Of a stretch of 7,617 nucleotides of DNA, positions 1-6,719 are shown piece after piece (positions within the stretch are counted from its first letter, which is position 1; each line of letters opens with the position of its first letter). Origin of the DNA: Candidatus Latescibacterota bacterium. GTDB taxonomy: Bacteria > Latescibacterota > UBA2968 > GCA-2709665. The notes under the pieces were generated by a model. It was given only the letters and a program-made list of their open reading frames with translations, was not told where the DNA came from and searched no databases. The stretch is taken from positions 1 through 7,617 of the forward strand of contig JASLMQ010000371.1 in the NCBI GenBank assembly GCA_030746455.1. The letters are read 5' to 3'. Made by a program: the position numbers and the translations under genes.

Positions 1-2458
1 GCAGTCTGCCGACGGCCGCCACGATCCCATCGTCGGGCAAGGGGTCGACCAATCCCTCCAAGGAAGCGGGCCGGCCGGCCTCTTTCACCTCTACGAAGGG
101 GTAGACGGAGAGTTTCGGTGTCTCCACCTCGAACCTGCCCACGCCGCTAAACTCGATGTGAAGACGCCCAAGAAGCTGCTGATCGACCAGGAAGCCCAAC
201 TTGGCACCATGCTTCCCCCTCGCGACCAGAGGCCGGCTGAAGCGTACCTCGAAGTCCGTCACAATCGCGAGGCCACGCTTTACCGATGCGATGGCATGCC
301 CGGGTACCACATCCTCGGGTTGGGTGGCCACCAGGCCGGGAAGGTCCACCACGTAGATCCCGGGCATTATGTAGGGCAGCGCCCCCCAGCCGATGTACCC
401 GGCCTCGTGTTCCTTCTCCTCCGCCCAGGCCTTACCGTCGGGAGTCTGGTTCCGGAGTCGCTTGTAGGGGACCGTGTACTGCACCATCTGGCGGCTCGCA
501 GGCGCGCCCCTGGCATCGATTCCAAGGGAGTAGGGCGCGATCGATTTCAGGATCCGGCCCGACAATCCGTCGGTGTGTCCCCACGCCACTGGCATCAGCG
601 CAACTGCCGCGACACCGCAGTATCTCAGCCGCCGGTTCGTCACACGGGCGAGCACCACCGGTGCGGCGACGAGCAGAAGCCAGAAGAAGAGGTCAGACAG
701 CGGAATGCGGGTCTGGTCGGTCGGCAGGAAATGGGCCTGCCACGGGTAGAACTGATTCAACTCTCGCGCGAGCAGGTTCCCTCCTTCATACGCGTGCTCG
801 GGCACGGCAAGGTAGGCTGACGAGGTCTCCAGGCTGATGCCGAGGGCCCCCATTCCCAGAAGAAGGAGCAACGGCCTGCCTATCGCGAACCGCGACGCCT
901 CGGCCAGGCCCAGCAGGAGTGCCGGCATAGCGCCGAGCAGAAACCGGGCAGGGAAGCAGAAGCCGAACGTCCATACTGGATGCAGCCCGTTGATGGCGGC
1001 CGTCGTGGCATAGACGGCCAGAGCGACCAGAAGCAATCGGTCCCGACGGAACGCCAGAAGCGCCCAGCCCACAGGGGCAAGGAGAAAGACGGGCGAACTG
1101 TTGATGATCCCGAAATCCTTCTGAAACCATTGCCCCGGCAGAGAGACAAGCCAGGTACCGATCCCGAGTGCATCTTCCCCCCACGCGTTGCCCGGCCGGA
1201 AATGCCCCATCCAGTCGCCGCTGTAGGCGAAGTTGAGGGAGGCCAACGCGTAAGCGCACACGGCTACGCCGATGCCCACCGCCGCGAGAGAGATCGCGCG
1301 CCTCTTGCTGTGCCAGGCCTGGAGCAGAACCAGACCGCCCCCCAGAAGCGCCAGAGGGAGGTATCTGGGGTGGAGGAACAACGTGGCGCCCAGGATCAAC
1401 ATAAGAGCGCCGAGTATGACGGGCTCCCATCGCCCAAGCGATCGGTAGCTCCCCCCGCGCACCTGCCAGTGAGACAGGGCTACCAGCACGACGAGAGAGA
1501 CCAGCAAGGCCGGGACCCCGGGGAAGAGCTGGTTGTGATACAGGAAAAAGGGCGCCGTGGCGGCCATCACGACGGTCGCAGCCAGAGAGGCGAACCGGGG
1601 AATCTCCACCCGAACCAGCCAGAGGAAGGCGAGGGGCACGCACGCCGACGCGGTGAGCGCCATGAGCAACGCGCAGCCCAGGCGCGGATTCGCCCACCAG
1701 GCCAGACCGGCCCAGTAGCTGGGCAGCAGCATCACGGCCAGGCCGATGGGGCGAAGCGAGTACACCTTGCCCGGGGGCGATACCGGCGATTCCTGGATCC
1801 TGGCCGTGGAGACGCCGTGGAACTCCCTCACATCCTCGGGTCGCAGGTTGTTGGCCAGGTCCAGGTCCCCATCGTGCAGCAGGCTCTGTGTGATGTGGAG
1901 GTACTGGCCCTCGTCTCCGTGTAGCATGCCCACCTGGCAGAAATAAAGCGTGTAGAGCCCGTAGACCAGAATGGCCAGCGTGAAGAGGATCACGCAGATC
2001 GCGCGATCCCGGCGGTCTCCCACAACGACCGAGCCCTCCATCAGCTTGGGGGCATTCAGAAAGACGATGGAGAACGCACCGACGGACCACCCGAACCACG
2101 GATACCAGAGCAGACTCAGATAGGGCAGCCAGAACCCGACCGGGCCCCACAGCGATAGCAGCTTCAGGAAGACGAGCGCTGCCATCAGGCGTGTGAACGT
2201 GGATAGCCGCTGGAGGAGCAGCGACAAACCATCGGGCCCCTCGGGTCTGAAGCGGAACCATAGCCAGGCGAGGGCAGGTCCGGAGACCACGAGCAGCCAG
2301 GTCAGGAGAGATGGATCGGGATCCCAGCTCAACCGGCCTACCGAGGTCCTTAGACCTTCTCTGCCCAACCCGACGGCCACTTGGAAGCAATCCAGGAGCA
2401 GCCAGAGCGCCACCACGCCGAGCGCAGCGTGGACTGCCCGGAGCCCATTCCGCTTCAT
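1..2458 (-). CDS. GT-C type membrane glycosyltransferase (GT39/ArnT-like), C-terminus beyond window
   Basis: One uninterrupted reading frame of at least 819 codons starts at ATG 2458 and is still open at position 1. GAGGTGA at 2463-2469 lies just before the start. The product is strongly hydrophobic with about a dozen likely membrane segments, for example near residues 8-30, 52-68, 90-122, 153-175, 260-283, 288-307, 342-381 and 388-410. After the N-terminal group of helices comes HGDEGQYLHITQSLL, with D182-E183, followed by a DGDLDLANN stretch. An acidic pair in the first long external loop is the hallmark of GT-C enzymes, which move sugars from polyprenyl-phosphate donors on the outer face of the cytoplasmic membrane. 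After the last helix, near residue 615, a soluble and probably periplasmic region of more than 190 residues follows. The acceptor and sugar cannot be told. The family call is firm; the exact GT family is inferred. Confidence 0.85.
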   Translation of the reverse strand, partial: MKRNGLRAVHAALGVVALWLLLDCFQVAVGLGREGLRTSVGRLSWDPDPSLLTWLLVVSGPALAWLWFRFRPEGPDGLSLLLQRLSTFTRLMAALVFLKLLSLWGPVGFWLPYLSLLWYPWFGWSVGAFSIVFLNAPKLMEGSVVVGDRRDRAICVILFTLAILVYGLYTLYFCQVGMLHGDEGQYLHITQSLLHDGDLDLANNLRPEDVREFHGVSTARIQESPVSPPGKVYSLRPIGLAVMLLPSYWAGLAWWANPRLGCALLMALTASACVPLAFLWLVRVEIPRFASLAATVVMAATAPFFLYHNQLFPGVPALLVSLVVLVALSHWQVRGGSYRSLGRWEPVILGALMLILGATLFLHPRYLPLALLGGGLVLLQAWHSKRRAISLAAVGIGVAVCAYALASLNFAYSGDWMGHFRPGNAWGEDALGIGTWLVSLPGQWFQKDFGIINSSPVFLLAPVGWALLAFRRDRLLLVALAVYATTAAINGLHPVWTFGFCFPARFLLGAMPALLLGLAEASRFAIGRPLLLLLGMGALGISLETSSAYLAVPEHAYEGGNLLARELNQFYPWQAHFLPTDQTRIPLSDLFFWLLLVAAPVVLARVTNRRLRYCGVAAVALMPVAWGHTDGLSGRILKSIAPYSLGIDARGAPASRQMVQYTVPYKRLRNQTPDGKAWAEEKEHEAGYIGWGALPYIMPGIYVVDLPGLVATQPEDVVPGHAIASVKRGLAIVTDFEVRFSRPLVARGKHGAKLGFLVDQQLLGRLHIEFSGVGRFEVETPKLSVYPFVEVKEAGRPASLEGLVDPLPDDGIVAAVGRL

Positions 2459-2511
2459 CGGGTCACCTCATGTGCCGGCCGAAACACGCGCCAGTCATTG
2501 CAGGAAATCGG

Positions 2512-2540
2512 TTGACGAGGGCTCATTTCCTGAGTACTCT
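2512..2540 (+). promoter_or_regulatory. candidate sigma70 promoter of the polymer-forming protein gene
   Basis: TTGACG at 2512-2517 and TACTCT at 2535-2540 are separated by 17 bp. The -35 box matches consensus at five of six bases; the -10 box is weaker at three of six. The expected start near 2547 would give a leader of about 40 bases before ATG 2587, with GGAGG at 2573-2577 as ribosome binding site. The rest of the 2459-2586 divergent spacer shows only a short tandem AACTGAG repeat (about 2552-2566) and no clear promoter for the minus-strand glycosyltransferase. Confidence 0.4.
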
Positions 2541-2586
2541 GAGAGGAATCACAACTGAGCAACTGAGACACTGGAGGCTACGCGGT

Positions 2587-3445
2587 ATGAAGCGTATCGC
2601 TGTTCTTGCCGCCGCCCTGACGCTCCTGGCGGTGTCGGCCGGCCTCACGCACGCCGGTGATGAAAGCCGCATCGGCGCCAATGTGATCGTGCCGGAGGGA
2701 AAGGCCGTCGACAACGCAATCTCGATCGGCGGCAGGGTGAGCGTCTCCGGCGAGGTCAAACGGGATGCCGTCGCGGTGGGCGGCGACGTGCGGGTGCTGT
2801 CTACCGGTCGAATCGGTCGTAACGCGGTGGCCATCGGCGGTCAAATCATCACCGAACCGGGCTCCTCCATCGGGGGACAACGCGTCGAGATCCAGAATGT
2901 GCCCGGTCTCAGCGTGCTCGGGAAGCTTGGTACCATGACGCTCAGAATCCCGGAGATCCAGAACACGCTCACCTCGGTGCTGCTCTTCCTCCGGGACATC
3001 TACTGGGTCAACACCATCCTGACCCTGCTGGCGCTCTGCCTGCTGACACTCTACTTCATCCACGAGCAGGTCGAGACCGTCTTCGCCACGATGCAATCCA
3101 GCTACGGGAAGTCGGCCGGCACAGGCGCGGCGGGATTAGCCTGCCTGGTCCCGATCATCGTTGTCCGGGATCAGCGTCTGGGCCATCCCTCTGATTCCCC
3201 TGTTCGTCGTGGCGGCAGCCGCAGGCCTGCTCACGGGTTACGCCGCCGTAGGGCTTCTCGTGGGCCGGCTGATCCCCTATGGCCCCGTGCAGGACTCTCC
3301 CTACCTGGCCCTGGCCGCTGGCGTGACCCTCGTCGCGGTTGCCAGCGCGATGCCCGCGGTCGGATGGATCGTCTCGACCGCCGCTGCCCTACTCGGTTTC
3401 GGGGCCGTCCTCCTGTCGCGATTCGGCACGAACGACCCCGCCTGA
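2587..3445 (+). pseudogene. polymer-forming (bactofilin-like) membrane protein, frameshifted
   Basis: ATG 2587 follows GGAGG with 9 bases between. Residues 1-23 form a Sec signal peptide (MKR, hydrophobic core, cleavage after THA). Residues about 30-100 are short beta-strand repeats of the ISIGG / VSVSGEV / VAVGGDV / VAIGGQI kind, typical of polymer-forming proteins that build a beta-helix. A membrane helix follows at about 143-160 (TILTLLALCLLTLYFI) and a second begins at about 178. The frame then fails near 3160: the downstream part (WAIPLIPLFVVAA, then two more hydrophobic segments, stop at 3443-3445) continues in the +1 frame from about 3161. Removing one base restores a 285-residue protein with the conserved IPLIPL motif of this family. 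Read without repair, the original frame runs on to 3717 into antisense of the next gene and loses its C-terminal helices. The cause may be real decay or a sequence error. Confidence 0.75.
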
Positions 3446-3453
3446 GCGCGCCG

Positions 3454-4023
3454 TCACCCCACGTCACATGTCCGGAACGCGGCCTTCAGTGCATCGACGG
3501 GATCTCCCTTCGGCTTGAACTCGTGCCCGACATACAGGTCGTATCCCGATCCGGCGATGGCCCGCATCACCGCCGGGTAGTTGATCTCCTGGTCCTCGTC
3601 CAGGTCCCTCCGGTCCGGATTCCCCGCGGTGTGGAAGTGACCGATGTACGCAATGTGGTCCCGGATGGTTCGAACCAGATCCCCGTCCATGATCTGCATG
3701 TGGTAGAAGTCGTATAGCAGCTTCACGCGAGGCGAGTCGACCATCCCGCAGACCTTGAGCCCCCACTCGGCGTGGTCACACTGGTAGTCGGGGTGGTCCA
3801 CCTTGCTGTTGATCAGTTCCAGATTCAGGTTGACGCCCTTCTCCTCCGCCGCACGCTTCACCCGGTCGAACCCTTCCGCCACGATCTCGGCACCCTCGTC
3901 GTCACCCAGCCCCAGGCGGTTCCCGCTGAAACAGATCAGGCCCGGTATGCTGTTGGCGGCTGCCACATCGATGCTCTCCAGAAGCTCGTCCTCGATCCGC
4001 GCGTGGCTCTCCCGCCGGTTCAT
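3454..4023 (-). CDS. hyi: hydroxypyruvate isomerase-like TIM-barrel protein, C-terminal part of frameshifted gene
   Basis: This frame of 189 codons holds about the last three quarters of a sugar-phosphate isomerase/epimerase of the hydroxypyruvate isomerase type (AP-endonuclease-2-like TIM barrel). Visible family signatures in order are NRRESHARIEDELL, LICFSGNR, LNLELINSKVDHPDYQCDH, RVKLLYDFYHMQIMDGDL, IGHFHTAGNPDR, EINYPAVM and YVGHEFKPKGDP. The two glutamates in LNLEL (composite residue 140) and GHEF (composite 239) sit where the family has its catalytic acids that bind the metal and substrate. Family enzymes interconvert hydroxypyruvate and tartronate semialdehyde or related keto/aldo sugars. 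ATG 4023 overlaps the stop of the N-terminal fragment as ATGA, and no ribosome binding site precedes it, so this is most likely one gene broken by a lost base. The stop lies 8 bp from the end of the convergent gene. Confidence 0.85.
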   Translation of the reverse strand: MNRRESHARIEDELLESIDVAAANSIPGLICFSGNRLGLGDDEGAEIVAEGFDRVKRAAEEKGVNLNLELINSKVDHPDYQCDHAEWGLKVCGMVDSPRVKLLYDFYHMQIMDGDLVRTIRDHIAYIGHFHTAGNPDRRDLDEDQEINYPAVMRAIAGSGYDLYVGHEFKPKGDPVDALKAAFRTCDVG

Positions 4024-4235
4024 CCCATGGTCAGGGACTGGTGACCGCTCATACTTGCCACGCGCAGGCCGTGTCGGTTCGCCAGGTCCAGGATCTCCTG
4101 GAAGGGCGAGTTCTCCCGATTCCAGAGCTCGATTGCAGCGAATCCGGCGGATGCGGCCTCATGGGCGAGCGTCTCGAGGGTGACTCCGCCCCTCAGATAA
4201 CAATTGTAGCAGAAAGATTGCTTGATCCGGGCCAT
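4020..4235 (-). CDS. hyi: hydroxypyruvate isomerase-like protein, N-terminal part of frameshifted gene
   Basis: Seventy-one residues, MARIKQSFCYNCYL to HQSLTMG, form the first strands and helices of the same TIM barrel whose remainder follows in another frame. The chosen start, ATG 4235, gives MARIKQSFCY, the usual beginning of the family, and has GAGG about 9 bases upstream; in-frame ATGs at 4250, 4289 and 4301 would add residues not typical of relatives. The frame ends in TGA at 4020-4022. Relatives read on as SLTDGLNRRE, so adding one G to the GGG run at 4023-4025 on the coding strand gives SLTMGMNRRE and a 260-residue protein of normal length. The gene lies 99 bp behind the DUF2892 gene and is probably cotranscribed with it. 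Confidence 0.8.
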   Translation of the reverse strand: MARIKQSFCYNCYLRGGVTLETLAHEAASAGFAAIELWNRENSPFQEILDLANRHGLRVASMSGHQSLTMG

Positions 4236-4334
4236 CGGGGGTCGCCTCATGTCCCAGGTGTGAGGGTCGTATCCCTCGCCGCCTCGCATGCCTTCACCCA
4301 CTCGCGAAGGGCTTGACTGCGCCCAGGCCTCTGC

Positions 4335-4544
4335 TCAGTCCTGGCCGGGAGTCTCACCTGACTCCGCTTTCCGGGTCGAGATCCCGAACGGACAGTACGC
4401 GGGACACCAGCCCACGGCCGCCGTGATCAGTGGGATGAGGCCCACAGCCCCCCACCAGCTCCCTAGATAGAGCCCTGCCGCGATGATGCCGAGTCCGACA
4501 ACGATTCGTGCCACGCGGTCTGCCGAACCCACGTTCCGAACCAT
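4335..4544 (-). CDS. DUF2892 (YgaP-type transmembrane domain) small membrane protein
   Basis: A 69-residue protein starts at ATG 4544 behind AGAGGAGGG (4549-4557). It opens with MVRNVGSADRVARIVVGLGII, the typical start of DUF2892 proteins, then two hydrophobic segments (about 12-25 and 30-44) and GWCPAYCPFGI near residues 45-55. Two transmembrane helices joined by a glycine/tryptophan turn (GSWWGAVGLIPL) fit the fold of the membrane domain found at the C-terminus of the rhodanese YgaP and as a free-standing protein. Its function is unknown; links to sulfur or rhodanese chemistry come from YgaP only, and no rhodanese is seen here. It lies 48 bp downstream of the EamA gene on the same strand. 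Confidence 0.85.
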   Translation of the reverse strand: MVRNVGSADRVARIVVGLGIIAAGLYLGSWWGAVGLIPLITAAVGWCPAYCPFGISTRKAESGETPGQD

Positions 4545-4592
4545 ACGGCCCTCCTCTGTTAGGGTAAGCCCTCTGTGCTGCCCGAGGGGGGA

Positions 4593-5027
4593 TTACGGTT
4601 TGTACCAGACGGTCAGCGTGGCCCCGGCGACGGCGAGCAGCACGCCGACGCACTGTAGGAACGAAACCTGCTCCCTGCTCACCACCACCCCGATGACCAC
4701 ACCCAGGACCGGGGTGAGGCAGAAGGCGATCGGGAGCACGATCGACAGGTTTCCGCCGGCGAGGGCTTTGTAGAAGAACAGGATGCCCATCGCCCCGGCC
4801 ACAACGCCCCCACCAAGGACAATCATCAGGATCGGGCCGGTGCCTGCCCCCCGGAGCTGCCCCCAATAGGGCTGGCTCAGAACCAGGAGAAGCACGACGC
4901 TGGTTACCGTCCGCAGGGTCGTGCCCATCACGGGCGCGAACCCGGCCAGCCGCACCCCCTTCTTCTCGAAGAATGCACCTCCCGCCCAACATACCGCCGT
5001 CAAGACCGCCCAGAGCTCAGCTCTCAT
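4593..5027 (-). CDS. single-domain EamA family (DMT superfamily) transporter
   Basis: A 144-residue protein begins at ATG 5027 with a GGGAGGG ribosome binding site about 5 bases upstream. It is almost entirely membrane-embedded: hydrophobic segments lie near residues 5-20, 33-51, 63-88, 93-116 and 122-141. The pattern LWAVLTAVCWAGGAFFEKKG at the start, ILFFYKALAGGNLSIVLPI in the middle and a final helix ending LTVWYKP are typical of one EamA repeat. Most EamA exporters have two such repeats and ten helices; this is a half-size version, which in the family is expected to act as a dimer. The substrate is unknown. It is the first gene of the minus-strand cluster and diverges from the asd unit. 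Confidence 0.85.
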   Translation of the reverse strand: MRAELWAVLTAVCWAGGAFFEKKGVRLAGFAPVMGTTLRTVTSVVLLLVLSQPYWGQLRGAGTGPILMIVLGGGVVAGAMGILFFYKALAGGNLSIVLPIAFCLTPVLGVVIGVVVSREQVSFLQCVGVLLAVAGATLTVWYKP

Positions 5028-5066
5028 GTGCCCTCCCTCTTATGTCGCACGATAGGAATCCATCCC

Positions 5067-5095
5067 AAGGTAACAGGCGGTCGCAGCCCTGTCAA
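5067..5095 (-). promoter_or_regulatory. sigma70 promoter of the EamA-DUF2892-hyi cluster
   Basis: Read on the minus strand, TTGACA (5090-5095) is followed after 17 bp by TACCTT (5067-5072), with TG one base before the -10 box (TGTTACCTT), an extended -10 arrangement. The expected transcript start is near 5060, about 33 bases before ATG 5027. It is back to back with the asd promoter, 60 bp away. Confidence 0.6.
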
Positions 5096-5155
5096 AGAGT
5101 TTCCATGAACCGGACACTGGGCAGGGCAACGTTGCTCTCTCTTGCGGCATATCCC

Positions 5156-5183
5156 TTGACAAGCGCAGACGTTTGCCTATCTT
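5156..5183 (+). promoter_or_regulatory. sigma70 promoter of the asd leader
   Basis: TTGACA at 5156-5161 is a perfect -35 box. TATCTT at 5178-5183 matches the -10 consensus at four of six bases, with a 16-bp spacer. Transcription would begin near 5190, just before the first paired bases of the lysine riboswitch, which supports the call. Confidence 0.7.
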
Positions 5184-5193
5184 TGTGCATCCG

Positions 5194-5374
5194 CAAGGGC
5201 AGAGGCGCGGGTTCTTATCAGTAGGCCGGACCTGGATGACGGAGCCGAAACGGCCGGCCGAAAGGGAGAACCCGCCGAAGTCCGCCGCATCCTCCGTCGG
5301 TGCGACCGGACTGGGTCAGTGGATAAGATCCGCTGGACTGTCACGGGTCACGGGATCCGTGGAGCGCTCTCTTG
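5194..5374 (+). ncRNA. lysine riboswitch (L box) in the asd leader
   Basis: The leader carries the conserved L-box blocks in the right order: AGAGGCGCGG (5201-5210), CGAAAGGGAGAACCCGCCGAAG-type junction (GCCGAAG at 5274-5280), GGACTGTCA (5335-5343) and GGAGCGCTCTC (5361-5371). Helices can be drawn by eye. The closing stem pairs CAAGGG (5194-5199) with CTCTTG (5369-5374). The first arm pairs CGGGTTCT (5208-5215) with AGAACCCG (5267-5274), the next AGTCCG (5279-5284) with CGGACT (5307-5312). Two further hairpins are CAGTGGAT/ATCCGCTG (about 5317-5335) and CACGG/CCGTG (5342-5361). Known L-box RNAs bind lysine and repress lysine synthesis or transport genes; asd is in the lysine pathway and a terminator lies directly downstream. 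The ends are approximate. Confidence 0.92.
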
Positions 5375-5400
5375 TAGAGTCGTGTATGCTGCGGATAGGC

Positions 5401-5447
5401 CGCAGCCGGCGATGCCTCTGCACTGGCGATCCGGCTGCGTTTTTTTT
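5401..5447 (+). terminator. intrinsic terminator (attenuator) between riboswitch and asd
   Basis: CGCAGCCGG (5401-5409) pairs perfectly with CCGGCTGCG (5431-5439), with an extra GCC/GGC pairing inside the loop, followed by eight T (5440-5447). It sits after the aptamer and before the asd ribosome binding site (AAAGGAG, 5455-5461), so it acts on the asd transcript itself. An alternative hairpin, CTGCGG (5389-5394) with CCGCAG (5400-5405), would take up the 5' arm of the terminator and is a candidate antiterminator when lysine is low. Confidence 0.9.
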
Positions 5448-5469
5448 GTTACTGAAAGGAGTTCGGGAG

Positions 5470-6552
5470 ATGGCAGAGCTGAAGGTAGGTGTCCTTGGCG
5501 CAACTGGCATGGTTGGCCAGCGTTTCATATTGCTTCTCGCAGGCCACCCTTGGTTCGAGGTCGTGTCGGTGGCAGCCAGCCCGCGCTCGGCAGGCAAGAC
5601 CTACACCGAGGCCGTTTCGGCCCGATGGACGCAGACGGGCCAGATTCCTCCCCCGGTCGCCGACCTCGTGGTCAGGCACGTCGGTGAGATAGACGCCATC
5701 GCGGGTGAGGTGGACTTCGTCTTCTCCGCGCTGGATATGGACAAGGAAGAGATCCAAACGCTCGAGGAAGCCTACGCGAAGCAGGAGGTCCCGGTGGCCT
5801 CCAACAACTCGGCTCACCGGTGGACGCCCGACGTCCCGATGCTCATACCGGAAGTCAACGCGGATCATATCGATGTCATCCCGGCTCAGCGCAATCGTCT
5901 CGGTACGGAGCGAGGGTTCGTCGCTGTCAAACCGAACTGCTCGATACAGCCCTACGTCCCCGCCTTCCATGCGCTTGCCGAGTACGGCCCCACCCGGGCG
6001 TCCGTCTGCACCTACCAGGCGATATCGGGGGCCTCGAAGACGTTCGAGACCTGGCCCGAAATGGTGGACAACGTGATTCCCTTCATCGGCGGCGAGGAGG
6101 ACAAGAGCATCCGCGAGCCCCTCAAGATCTGGGGAACCGTGTCAGACGGCCAGATCGTGCCGGCCGGCCGGCCCGTGATCTCCGCCCAGTGCATTCGCGT
6201 ACCCGTGTCGGACGGTCATATGGCGGCCGTGTCCGTATCGTTCGACAGGAGGCCCTCCCGGGAAGAGATCCAGGAACGCTGGCAGGCCTTCCAGGGAGAT
6301 CCCCGGGCGATGGGGCTCCCATCCTCTCCCACGCCCCTTATCACCTGCTATGGGGAGGAGGACCGGCCACAGACGAAGCTTGACCGGGATGTGGGGAACG
6401 GAATGGGGATCACCATCGGGCGATTGAGAGAGGACAACCTGTTCGACTACAAGTTCGTGGCCCTGAGCCACAACACCGTGCGTGGGGCCGCGGGCGGGGC
6501 GATCCTGATGGCAGAGCTGCTGAAGACCCAGGGCTACATCGCGGCCCGGTAG
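5470..6552 (+). CDS. asd: aspartate-semialdehyde dehydrogenase, archaeal/fungal-like class
   Basis: The 360-residue protein reduces aspartyl phosphate to aspartate semialdehyde with NADPH in the cytoplasm, the branch point towards lysine/diaminopimelate, threonine and methionine. The Rossmann motif GVLGATGMVGQRF (residues 7-19) binds the nucleotide. The catalytic cysteine is C157 in KPNCSIQ; the substrate arginine and catalytic histidine fit R243 and H250 in CIRVPVSDGH. YQAISGASK and the C-terminal SHNTVRGAAGGAILMAELL are also typical. The length and PNCSIQ/RVPVSDGH wording fit the class of archaea, fungi and some bacteria rather than the E. coli type. ATG 5470 follows AAAGGAG by 8 bases; the frame is open further upstream, but that part overlaps the riboswitch and terminator and is not coding. 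Expression should fall when lysine is plentiful. It is monocistronic, ending in its own terminator. Confidence 0.95.
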   Translation: MAELKVGVLGATGMVGQRFILLLAGHPWFEVVSVAASPRSAGKTYTEAVSARWTQTGQIPPPVADLVVRHVGEIDAIAGEVDFVFSALDMDKEEIQTLEEAYAKQEVPVASNNSAHRWTPDVPMLIPEVNADHIDVIPAQRNRLGTERGFVAVKPNCSIQPYVPAFHALAEYGPTRASVCTYQAISGASKTFETWPEMVDNVIPFIGGEEDKSIREPLKIWGTVSDGQIVPAGRPVISAQCIRVPVSDGHMAAVSVSFDRRPSREEIQERWQAFQGDPRAMGLPSSPTPLITCYGEEDRPQTKLDRDVGNGMGITIGRLREDNLFDYKFVALSHNTVRGAAGGAILMAELLKTQGYIAAR

Positions 6553-6595
6553 CCAGCGTCAACCCGGGCGGGGCTTCGTGCCCCCCACGGAAGAG

Positions 6596-6639
6596 ACGAA
6601 GGCCCCCTGCGGACTGCTTCCGCGGAGGGCCTTCGTTTT
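6596..6639 (+). terminator. intrinsic terminator of asd
   Basis: ACGAAGGCC (6596-6604) pairs with GGCCTTCGT (6628-6636), with further CTGCGG-like/CCGCGG pairing near the loop, followed by TTTT (6636-6639). It lies 44 bases after the asd stop. On the minus strand the hairpin also forms but has no T run, so it may only partly block transcription from flgC. Confidence 0.85.
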
Positions 6640-6719
6640 GGGGAGCCAGCTTCGTGGGGGAGGATTCGAGATGGGCTCCCGATGGATCGGGATCAGCAGG
6701 TAGGTGATTCTAGCGGGGT

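Noticed and set aside
158..1924. Several plus-strand open frames antisense to the glycosyltransferase
   Set aside because: Low-complexity, charged products with no recognisable family, as expected opposite a GC-rich gene.
786..2390. Long minus-strand open frame of 534 codons
   Set aside because: Its product is rich in R, G, P and S without domains; it is an out-of-frame shadow of the glycosyltransferase gene, whose true frame gives clear membrane helices and the GDE motif.
4568..4590. CCCTC/GAGGG hairpin between the EamA and DUF2892 genes
   Set aside because: Only five pairs and no T run in the direction of transcription.
5173..5469. Upstream in-frame extension of asd
   Set aside because: It covers the riboswitch and terminator; the conserved protein and a good ribosome binding site both place the start at 5470.
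6677..6692. Perfect hairpin TCCCGAT-GG-ATCGGGA downstream of flgC
   Set aside because: Two-base loop and no T run on either strand, so not called as a terminator, although it could mark the flgC transcript end.
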